From Nitrospira sp. (lineage in GTDB: Bacteria; Nitrospirota; Nitrospiria; Nitrospirales; Nitrospiraceae): a stretch of 38,488 nt of DNA. Under the pieces are notes generated by a model, which was given only the letters and a program-made list of their open reading frames with translations, had not been told where the DNA came from and did no database searches. The position numbers and the translations under genes are program-made. Shown here one piece after another: positions 32,146 through 38,488 of this stretch. How positions within the stretch are numbered: the stretch's first letter is position 1; each line of letters opens with the position of its first letter. Location of the stretch: positions 1 to 38,488 of the forward strand of contig JARDZZ010000004.1 in the NCBI GenBank assembly GCA_029240595.1, read 5' to 3'.

Positions 32146-32912
32146 GCAAATAGACTCCGGCTGTCACAGTTCCAGACCTGACCGGAGACGTCCTTCAACT
32201 CCACGAGATGCATGACCGTACGCACGACTTCCTCAAGTGCAGGGGGCCGCCCGAGAGCATGGTCTCTCCACTGCTGCCTCCTGGACATTGCCTCGGTCGT
32301 CAAACGTGTGTGCTGCCACCCTGGCAGGACGAGATTGATACAAATGTTGTCCGGTCCCCATTCGACCGCCGCCGTCTTGACCAACCCAACCAGGCCGGCT
32401 TTGGACGCGGCATAGGCGGCTTGACCGGTCGATCCCTGAGATCCGGCGTGCGAGCCAAGAACCACGATGGATCCGCCTCCTTGGGCGAGGAGGGCAGGGG
32501 CCATTGCCCGGAGAGAATGGAATGTGCCCGTCAGGTTTGTCGCCATGACGTCCGCCCACTCCTCCGTGGAGAGTTTCAACAATACGCTTCCGCTTCCGAC
32601 GCCCGCGCAGCACACAAAACACACAGGCCGCGGGTTGTCTCGAATGAACGCAGCGATCAAGTGGTGCACCGCTTGAGCATCCCGCACGTCGGCTTCATAG
32701 AGCTGGCCGCTGCCCCCGGCCTCCTGCACATCGTGCAGCGTCGACTCGGCTGCAAGCTTTTCCCGATGATAGTGGATGCCCACGCACCAGCCGGCCTTCC
32801 CGAACCCGCGGCTGATGGCCTGGCCTATCCCGCCGGAAGCGCCAGTCACAAGGACGGCCCGCGGCCCTGCTCTCGCCTGACAACTCGCTGTTGCGCTGGG
32901 ACGAGTCTCCAT
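32142..32912 (-). CDS. Short-chain dehydrogenase/reductase (FabG-like) coupled to bioD
   Basis: 256 residues from the ATG at 32912, with an in-frame ATG 84 nt earlier (32996) as a less likely start because those residues are not family-like. Classical SDR features: the cofactor loop TGASGGIG at 23-30, N126 (NLTGTF), S154 (GSHAGSQGS) and the Y167-A-A-S-K171 catalytic pair. The usual NNAG motif reads C101-C-A-G. The overall pattern (STEEWADVMATNLTGTFHSL, INLVLPGW) fits 3-oxoacyl-ACP reductases of the FabG type, NADPH-dependent. A dedicated role in making the pimeloyl precursor of biotin is suggested only by its stop overlapping the bioD start. Other ketoreductase roles are possible. Confidence 0.82.
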   Translation of the reverse strand: METRPSATASCQARAGPRAVLVTGASGGIGQAISRGFGKAGWCVGIHYHREKLAAESTLHDVQEAGGSGQLYEADVRDAQAVHHLIAAFIRDNPRPVCFVCCAGVGSGSVLLKLSTEEWADVMATNLTGTFHSLRAMAPALLAQGGGSIVVLGSHAGSQGSTGQAAYAASKAGLVGLVKTAAVEWGPDNICINLVLPGWQHTRLTTEAMSRRQQWRDHALGRPPALEEVVRTVMHLVELKDVSGQVWNCDSRSLFA

Positions 32913-33040
32913 GGGCAAGGGATTATGGGTGTGCTCAAGGCACGAAGGCAAGCCTGCCCGAGCCCGATGAAGTTTCTCCGCCCTTGCTGCCCCCACGATT
33001 CATGTGATACCGTTTCCTAAACGCTGAGCTTCTTGCCCTT

Positions 33041-33928
33041 ATGCCCACAGGAGTTGGCCACAACGTGCGATTCTGCAGCCTGACCGTCTTGTGCCTGGCG
33101 CTCTCTTGGTCGGTTTCACTTGCCGCCGAAGAGCTCACCGGCATCGTGCAATCATCGGATTATTTTCCTGACACCATCGGAAGCCATTGGGAATATCACG
33201 GTCAAATCACCGAAGGGCCGCTTCAAACGATCGAACACAAATTTTTTACCAATGTGTCCACGGTAGTCGGAACCAAACCCCTTCGAGGGATGACCGTCAC
33301 AGTGTTTCATGATACCAACCCCGGCAATCATGGGCCCTCCGACAGCTTCTATCGGCGCGATGTGGTCGGCATTGTGTACCATGGGTCCGATCCCGGCACT
33401 CCCCTGGAGAAACAGCTCATTCCCTATCAGATCGTTCGCTTTCCGATACAAATTGCCTCGACCATCCAGCAATTTGATAAGAAAGGCCTCGATTTCGGAA
33501 CGGACATGGATCGGGACGGCGTGAATGAGAAAGTGGACGCGCATGGCACCTCGACCGTCGCTGGGTTGGAATCGATTACCGTCCCGGCTGGGACCTTCAA
33601 GGATGCCGTCAAGGTTGAAGCCTACATGCGAATGAAAATCCATCTCTCCGGAGCCTCACGAACCGTCACCGGCACGGATGTGATGACCGCCTGGTTTGCC
33701 AAAGGGGTCGGACTGATCAAATATGTGGAGCGGCAGGAACTGTCTCCGCTTGAAGACCGAGGCGTGATTACGGAAATCATGGAGGAGTTGGATTCATACG
33801 AAGTAAAATCCCCGAATGCATCACTCGGCCGGAGCGAAACCCCTGCGGAGCGTTTGTTCGCTCACGATTCTCGACACCATGAATTGCAACAAGTAGTCTT
33901 CCCCTCCAGCTTTCGCCCCCACCCCTGA
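33041..33928 (+). CDS. Secreted protein of unknown function
   Basis: 295 residues. The first ~29 are a Sec signal (RFCSLTVLCLALSWSVSLA then AEE). The mature domain runs to about residue 256 and is beta-rich, with blocks YFPDTIGSHWEYHG, TVPAGTFKDAVKVEAYMRM and WFAKGVGLIKYVERQELSP. This pattern is shared by many secreted or lipoproteins without known function, some annotated as DUF3108-like. The last ~39 residues after EIMEELDSYEVK lie opposite the 3' end of putA (33821-33928) and do not look domain-like. No ribosome binding site is clear at ATG 33041. Confidence 0.75.
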   Translation: MPTGVGHNVRFCSLTVLCLALSWSVSLAAEELTGIVQSSDYFPDTIGSHWEYHGQITEGPLQTIEHKFFTNVSTVVGTKPLRGMTVTVFHDTNPGNHGPSDSFYRRDVVGIVYHGSDPGTPLEKQLIPYQIVRFPIQIASTIQQFDKKGLDFGTDMDRDGVNEKVDAHGTSTVAGLESITVPAGTFKDAVKVEAYMRMKIHLSGASRTVTGTDVMTAWFAKGVGLIKYVERQELSPLEDRGVITEIMEELDSYEVKSPNASLGRSETPAERLFAHDSRHHELQQVVFPSSFRPHP

Positions 33929-36763
33929 CAGCCGGTGCCCGCCAAAAGGTTGGCGGTTGACGAGAGCACCGGTGATGGGTCGGTTCAAGTAGAGATTTCC
34001 GACATCGAATCGCAGCCGCGCCAAGTCGAGATTGGCCGGGCTGCGCGAGTAGACTCCCCCGGTTAGTGCATAGTCCGTCCCATTCGCGACTGCGAGGGCC
34101 TCGTCGAACGATTCCGCTCTCATCACCGCCAGCACCGGCCCGAAGATTTCCTCTTGTGCGATGCGAGCGGTGGGTGTGACGTCGGCGAAAACGGTCGGCG
34201 CCACGTACCAACCAGGCTGCGGTACCCGGCCTTCAACCACCACACGCGCTTCCTGACTGCCGATTTTGATGTACTCCAGGATGCTGGCCTGCGCCCGCTC
34301 GTCGATGACCGGTCCCATCTGAGTTCCGGGTTCTTCAGGATTGCCCACCCGCAGGCTCGAGATTGCATCTCGAAGCCGGCTCAGAAAGAGGTCATAGACC
34401 GCGGCGTGGACGATGACGCGTGAACAGGCGGAGCACTTCTGCCCGCTATAGGAGGTGCTGGACGCCACCACACCGGCAACGGCATCGTCCAAGTCGGCCG
34501 TTTCGTCGACAATGATCGCATTCTTCCCGCCCATTTCGGCAATCACCCGTTTCACCATCCGTTGGCCGGTCGCGATCGTCGATGCGTCTTTCAGGAGATT
34601 GAGCCCGACGTGCTTCGAGCCGGTAAAAGCAATGGTGACCACGGCAGGATGATGCACCAGGGCTTGTCCCACGGTCGGTCCGCCGGGCAGACAAAAGAGC
34701 ACGGCTGGAGGCACTCCTGCTTCGATCAAGATCTGCACGAGCATGCGGCCGATCAGGGGCGAGCGCTCCGACGGCTTAAAAATAACCGGGTTACCCGTCA
34801 CCAGCGCCGCGGACACCATACCGGCCGGAATCGCGAGAGGAAAGTTCCAGGGGGCAATGACCGCGGTGAGCCCTCGTGGACTCAATAGGCGATGATTGAG
34901 TTCACCTGGTGCATGTCCCAAGCGCTTGGGCGTCGAAAGGCGGAGACCCTCCGCGGCATAGAATTCCAAAAAGTCGATTGCCTCGGCGATATCCGCATCC
35001 GCCTCGCGCCAGGGTTTTCCACATTCCAGAATCTCCCAGGCAGCCAGAGGCTCCCGATGAGCCCGCATGAGGGCTGCTGCGGCTTGTAAAACCTTCACCC
35101 GTTCCGCAGCCGGTCTATCGCGCCACGCCGGCCACGCGTCGCCTGCCTGACGGATGGCATGCTCGACGTTGCTCCCGTCGGCCGCTTGAACGACCCCGAC
35201 GACTTCATCCGGGCGACTGGGGTTGTGCGAGGTCAGGAGAGGTCCGCTCAGCGTCACCACACCAGCAACTGGTGGCCACAACCTGCCGAGCTGGCCTTTC
35301 ACCACGCCGATGGCCTCCTGCATGGCTGATCGCGCCTCAGGCTGAGAAAAATCGCGCAAGGGCTCATTGCGAAAGCCGGTCGGCTCGCTGGCCGGCATCG
35401 GAGTCGTCTGAGCCGTCGACGGCGCCAAGAGCGTGGTCAACGGCTGCGACTCCACATATTCCTTTCTCAAGAAGGATTCATTCGACGTATTCTCCAAGAG
35501 CCGTCGCACGAGATAGGCCATGCCGGGAAGCAGATCGCCGACCGGAGTATAGAGCCGCAGACGACGGCCTCGCCGCAACACGGCCTGCTGGAAGGGCTCG
35601 GCCATGCCGAAGATCATCTGGTACTCCCACGTGGAAGGGGGAAGCCCCAGCTGCTCAGCCACGGCCTCGACATAGGCGAGTGTGCGCAGGTTGTGTGTGC
35701 CGAACGCCGGCCGGATGAGGGAGGACGCCTCCAACAGGATGCGCACCAACGATTCGTAGTTGAAGTCGGTCTCCGCCTTCTCTTCAAATAGCGGCACCGG
35801 CCAGCCCCGCTGGCGGTAACGAATTGTGTCCGAATCCCAGTAGGCGCCTTTCACCAGCCTGATCGTGATCGGCGCGCCCCGCGTGCGAACCCATCCAAGC
35901 AGGGATGCCACATCCTGAGTGGTCTCTCGATGGTAAGCCTGAAGGGCCAATCCCGCATGAGGAAACTGCCGATAGGGCGTTTCCGTGAACAGCCGTGTGA
36001 AGATCTCGATCACAAGCGATTTTGTATCGGCTTGTTCCATGTCGAAGATCAGCGAAGCCGGCGCTCGCATGGCCATATCCACGATGGGCCGCAGGCGTGA
36101 CGCGACCGACTCAAAGCTGGCCTCGGGATCAATCGGATCGAGAAAGGGAGACAGAGCCGAAATCTTGAGTGAAAGCTGCACCCGCGGCACGGCACCGAGA
36201 TGATCTTTCTCCAGAAGCGGAATGGCCGGCCAGACTCGCGCGGCCTGAGCGAAGCTGTCCAGGGCAGCCACACATCGATCCCGGTAGCGATCGGCTTCCT
36301 GGTGGCTGATTGTGGCTTCGCCGAGCAGATCGACGGACCAGGCCTTGCCACCCGCCCACAATGCGCCCAGGACCGGCACGGCATCCTCGATTGACGAGCC
36401 GGCGATAAAGGTCCGCGCCATCTGCTCCACCTGGGCACGAATGGCCCGTCCGCTCAGACGGGCGCCGATGCTCGTTGCAGACAGGGCCTTCAACCCCCAG
36501 CGAAGACCAAAAGCTTGATCGGCCATCGCCCCGAAGTATTCCTGTGCCAGGGTCACGACCCGTTGATCGTCGGCGACCGACGGCAAGACGTCAATGAAAC
36601 GGAACAGCTGTGTCTTGAAGTCGAGGTCATGCATCGCCAGATTGATGGCCGCTTGCGACCACCATTGACGTTCAAAAAGAGCAGGAGCCTGCCCTGCAGA
36701 GAGTCGGGCGAGTTCTCCTCCAATGTGTTGGACAGAAGATTCCAGAGGATCAATGGCAGCCAC
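33821..36763 (-). CDS. putA: Bifunctional proline dehydrogenase/glutamate-semialdehyde dehydrogenase
   Basis: Oxidises proline to glutamate in two steps: an FAD proline dehydrogenase reducing quinone, then an NAD-dependent aldehyde dehydrogenase, with channelling between them. 980 residues, the short type A architecture without a DNA-binding domain, so it does not regulate its own gene. Proline dehydrogenase (about 130-440): QLSLKISALSPFLDP, IRLVKGAYWDSD, GTHNLRTLAY, YTPVGDLLPGMAYLVRRLLEN. Aldehyde dehydrogenase (about 490-960): VIAPWNFPLAIPAGM, FTGSKHVGLNL, the catalytic Glu in EMGGKNAII and nucleophile C777 (SGQKCSACSR). The C-terminus RTLRRGF-like matches family ends. GTG start with a weak AGG upstream. 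Its 3' end overlaps the secreted protein gene. Confidence 0.94.
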   Translation of the reverse strand: MAAIDPLESSVQHIGGELARLSAGQAPALFERQWWSQAAINLAMHDLDFKTQLFRFIDVLPSVADDQRVVTLAQEYFGAMADQAFGLRWGLKALSATSIGARLSGRAIRAQVEQMARTFIAGSSIEDAVPVLGALWAGGKAWSVDLLGEATISHQEADRYRDRCVAALDSFAQAARVWPAIPLLEKDHLGAVPRVQLSLKISALSPFLDPIDPEASFESVASRLRPIVDMAMRAPASLIFDMEQADTKSLVIEIFTRLFTETPYRQFPHAGLALQAYHRETTQDVASLLGWVRTRGAPITIRLVKGAYWDSDTIRYRQRGWPVPLFEEKAETDFNYESLVRILLEASSLIRPAFGTHNLRTLAYVEAVAEQLGLPPSTWEYQMIFGMAEPFQQAVLRRGRRLRLYTPVGDLLPGMAYLVRRLLENTSNESFLRKEYVESQPLTTLLAPSTAQTTPMPASEPTGFRNEPLRDFSQPEARSAMQEAIGVVKGQLGRLWPPVAGVVTLSGPLLTSHNPSRPDEVVGVVQAADGSNVEHAIRQAGDAWPAWRDRPAAERVKVLQAAAALMRAHREPLAAWEILECGKPWREADADIAEAIDFLEFYAAEGLRLSTPKRLGHAPGELNHRLLSPRGLTAVIAPWNFPLAIPAGMVSAALVTGNPVIFKPSERSPLIGRMLVQILIEAGVPPAVLFCLPGGPTVGQALVHHPAVVTIAFTGSKHVGLNLLKDASTIATGQRMVKRVIAEMGGKNAIIVDETADLDDAVAGVVASSTSYSGQKCSACSRVIVHAAVYDLFLSRLRDAISSLRVGNPEEPGTQMGPVIDERAQASILEYIKIGSQEARVVVEGRVPQPGWYVAPTVFADVTPTARIAQEEIFGPVLAVMRAESFDEALAVANGTDYALTGGVYSRSPANLDLARLRFDVGNLYLNRPITGALVNRQPFGGHRLSGVGAKAGGEDYLLQFMVSRIVSEQTLRRGFAPAE

Positions 36764-37050
36764 GGCGGACCTACCGGCTTACGGATAACGTTCTCACACC
36801 GTTCAGTATACACCCCCGTCTGGTGCTCGCCCCGGCGGCAGGCAAAGAATTTCTTGATTAAAGTCTGCTACTTGTGTACTCTTACTCAGCGAGACTTCAG
36901 TCCCGGCCAGAGCGGTCGTGAATTCCCTAACACGCCGGAGTGCCTATAGCTCTTTGAGTGGGCTGAGAAGCTCTGCGTGCTGCTAAACAACGTGCCCGAG
37001 CCAGCGACAACGCGACATAACCTACTGTTGAATGTTCAGAAGGAGTGAGA
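36764..37050. other. Intergenic region between putA and the desaturase
   Basis: 287 nt between divergent genes. On the minus strand TATACT (36810-36805) could be a -10 for putA, without a good -35. On the plus strand TTGATT (36854-36859) and TACTCT (36877-36882), 17 nt apart, are a weak candidate for the desaturase. No recognised operator, RNA structure or small coding frame. Confidence 0.35.
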
Positions 37051-37902
37051 ATGCCGGACGCTGTTGGAACCACCCCGTTTGCCTATAAGACGTTCACGCT
37101 CTTTTGTCTCGTCGTTGCCGTCACGCTGATCGGAACACCGCTCTTCGGCTATCTCTATGGCTATACGCTGTTTGACTGGGCCCTCTTTGCCATCCTCTAC
37201 GTGTGTACGGGCCTGGGCATCACGGTCGGCTATCATCGGTTGATTTCACATCGCAGCTTCGAGTGCCATCCCTGGGTCAAAGCCCTGCTGTTGATCGCCG
37301 GAGGATGGGCGCTGCAAAATTCCGCCCTTCGCTGGAGCGCCGACCATCTTCGCCATCACGCGAGGACGGACCAGGAAGAAGACCCCTACAATGCCCAGAA
37401 AGGCTTTTGGCATAGCCACTGCATTTGGCTCTTCATCAACACCTCGCACCGGACGGAAAACTACGAGCGGCAATTGCGCAAGGATCCCATCGTCATGTGG
37501 CAGCACCGGCACTATCATGCGGTCGTGATCTCCGGGTTAGCGTTTCCCTTGCTGCTGGGCTACCTCCACGGCGGACTGATCGGCGGCATCGGATGTTTTT
37601 TTCTCGCCGGAATGTTCCGGATGTTCATGGTGCTCAATTCGACCTTTGCCATCAACTCCCTGTGTCATATGTTCGGAACGCAACCACACGGAACGGGGGA
37701 CAGCAGCCGCGACAACTGGCTGGTCTCTTTCCTCAGCTTCGGTGAGGGGTACCACAATTACCACCACACCTACGCGCGCGATTACCGAAACGGCCCTCGC
37801 TGGTACAACTTTGATCCGTCCAAGTGGACAATTTACTGCCTCTCCATGCTCGGATTGGCGACCAATCTTCGCCGCCTCGATTCAACTGTCTTGTCCGAAT
37901 AG
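37051..37902 (+). CDS. Acyl desaturase (membrane, di-iron, three His boxes)
   Basis: Introduces a double bond, normally delta-9, in acyl-CoA or lipid-bound fatty acids using O2, for membrane fluidity. 283 residues. About four to five membrane helices (TFTLFCLVVAVTLIGTPLFG; FAILYVCTGLGITVGY; LAFPLLLGYLHGG; FFLAGMFRMFM). The iron-ligand boxes are H62-R-L-I-S-H67, H99-L-R-H-H103 and H235-N-Y-H-H239, the pattern of stearoyl-CoA desaturases. AGGAG with a 5-nt spacer precedes the ATG at 37051; a GTG 6 nt earlier overlaps that site. The requirement for O2 fits an aerobic organism. The electron donor is not encoded nearby. Confidence 0.92.
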   Translation: MPDAVGTTPFAYKTFTLFCLVVAVTLIGTPLFGYLYGYTLFDWALFAILYVCTGLGITVGYHRLISHRSFECHPWVKALLLIAGGWALQNSALRWSADHLRHHARTDQEEDPYNAQKGFWHSHCIWLFINTSHRTENYERQLRKDPIVMWQHRHYHAVVISGLAFPLLLGYLHGGLIGGIGCFFLAGMFRMFMVLNSTFAINSLCHMFGTQPHGTGDSSRDNWLVSFLSFGEGYHNYHHTYARDYRNGPRWYNFDPSKWTIYCLSMLGLATNLRRLDSTVLSE

Positions 37903-37922
37903 ACTCTCGAGCGGTCCTGCCA

Positions 37923-37946
37923 GGGCCAATGGGCCCATTTTCTTTC
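37923..37946 (+). terminator. Weak terminator after the desaturase
   Basis: A 5-bp all-GC stem (37923-37927 with 37932-37936), a 4-nt loop, then ATTTTCTTTC. It begins 20 nt after the stop. Confidence 0.5.
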
Positions 37947-38090
37947 GGCTTCTGTATCCCTTATGATGAAGTAGTAGGGAGTGGTCGAACCGATACTGAC
38001 CCTATTCAGTTGCTGTCCGACCCATGACGGCAGGAGCACAGCCACACGCGTGCGGCATAGCGTGTGATTTCGCGCGATAAGGAGTCGTGT

Positions 38091-38488
38091 ATGGCTGACG
38101 AAGAGCAAGCGGCCCAACCCAAAGAAAACCTGATCCCGGGCGTCAAACATGTCATCGCGATCAGCAGTGGGAAGGGCGGCGTCGGCAAATCGACCGTTGC
38201 CGCAAACCTCGCCTGCGCGCTGGCCTTGACGGGCGCCAAGGTCGGCCTGATGGATGCCGATCTCTATGGGCCGAACATTCCCATGATGATGGGCAGTACG
38301 GCCGGGCCTGAGCAACGAGACGGGAAGATTGTTCCGGTCGAGAACCATCGCGTGAAACTCATCTCAATGGCGTATCTCGTCCCCGAAGAAGCGCCGCTTG
38401 TGTGGCGTGGGCCGATGGTGCATCAATACCTCCAGGCGTTCTTCCGCGACGTGCTCTGGGGAGACCTCGACTATCTTCTGATCGATCT
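38091..38488 (+). CDS. mrp: Mrp/ApbC-family Fe-S cluster carrier ATPase, 5' part
   Basis: Members bind a [4Fe-4S] cluster between two subunits and deliver it to target enzymes. The gene starts at ATG 38091 (GGAG 6 nt upstream, good ribosome site) and runs off the right edge after 132 codons. Visible: the deviant Walker A G27-K-G-G-V-G-K-S34, the switch-like DADLYGPNIPMMMG and an APLVWRGPM block, characteristic of Mrp/NBP35 proteins. MinD-like ATPases share the P-loop but not the YGPN(I/V)P motif. The C-terminal CxxC that holds the cluster is outside the window. There is no N-terminal DUF59/MIP18-like domain, so this is the short version. Confidence 0.92.
   Translation, partial: MADEEQAAQPKENLIPGVKHVIAISSGKGGVGKSTVAANLACALALTGAKVGLMDADLYGPNIPMMMGSTAGPEQRDGKIVPVENHRVKLISMAYLVPEEAPLVWRGPMVHQYLQAFFRDVLWGDLDYLLID

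Noticed and set aside
31375-32181. 268-residue plus-strand reading frame opposite bioD
   Set aside because: bioD has intact motifs on the other strand; this frame has no signal, domain or ribosome site.
32208-33020. 270-residue plus-strand reading frame opposite the SDR gene
   Set aside because: The SDR catalytic motifs are on the minus strand; the plus frame is His/Arg/Pro-rich shadow sequence.

Overview
The window is a compact, roughly 58-60% GC bacterial chromosome segment of mostly housekeeping genes. The best guess for the organism is a Nitrospira-like member of the Nitrospirota. This rests on remembered family resemblance: the long HflX form, the yicC-gmk-rpoZ-coaBC block, a minimal PutA, a citrate synthase/fumarase/FprA-type flavoprotein neighbourhood, and many small secreted or lipidated proteins of unknown role. 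No similarity search was possible, so the taxonomy is inference. I see no rRNA, tRNA, CRISPR array, insertion sequence, integrase or phage gene, and no sharp compositional break.

Layout. 1-407 is the 3' end of a TPR gene. It converges on an unusually long fused gene (411-4103, minus) joining a DUF255/YyaL-type thioredoxin-like protein to an aldo/keto reductase. Next come a tiny secreted Lys/Glu/His-rich repeat protein with its own promoter and terminator (minus), an ACT-malic enzyme, a J-domain protein plus RNase D pair, a membrane protein with a degenerate GGDEF domain, an ArsC-like reductase and several small proteins. 10.7-16.1 kb holds central carbon and redox genes: citrate synthase, an Hsp20 chaperone, class II fumarase and a ferredoxin-NADP reductase-like flavoprotein. 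nadK and clpC are divergent, each with a good sigma70-type promoter.

19.7-27.1 kb is one long plus-strand run: tsaD, hflX, nth, yicC, gmk, rpoZ, coaBC and a TPR gene, with overlaps or very short spacers for most junctions. It looks like an information-processing and nucleotide/cofactor operon. 27.2-30.3 kb is aroQ-efp-accB-accC behind a clear promoter, covering the shikimate pathway, translation elongation and the biotin-dependent half of acetyl-CoA carboxylase. The block after that has a cupredoxin-like lipoprotein, thiE, a coupled SDR-bioD pair, a secreted protein of unknown function, a bifunctional PutA, a three-His-box acyl desaturase and the start of an Mrp/ApbC-family Fe-S carrier running off the end.

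Genes are packed tail to tail with 3-16 nt gaps or real overlaps (thiE/bioD 29 nt; secreted protein/putA 108 nt). No obviously new multi-gene system is present. The most interesting points are the DUF255-aldo/keto reductase fusion, the Lys/His repeat micro-protein, the conserved HflX N-terminus upstream of any ordinary start codon, the SDR coupled to bioD, and the recurrent extended -10 promoters, some predicting nearly leaderless mRNAs.
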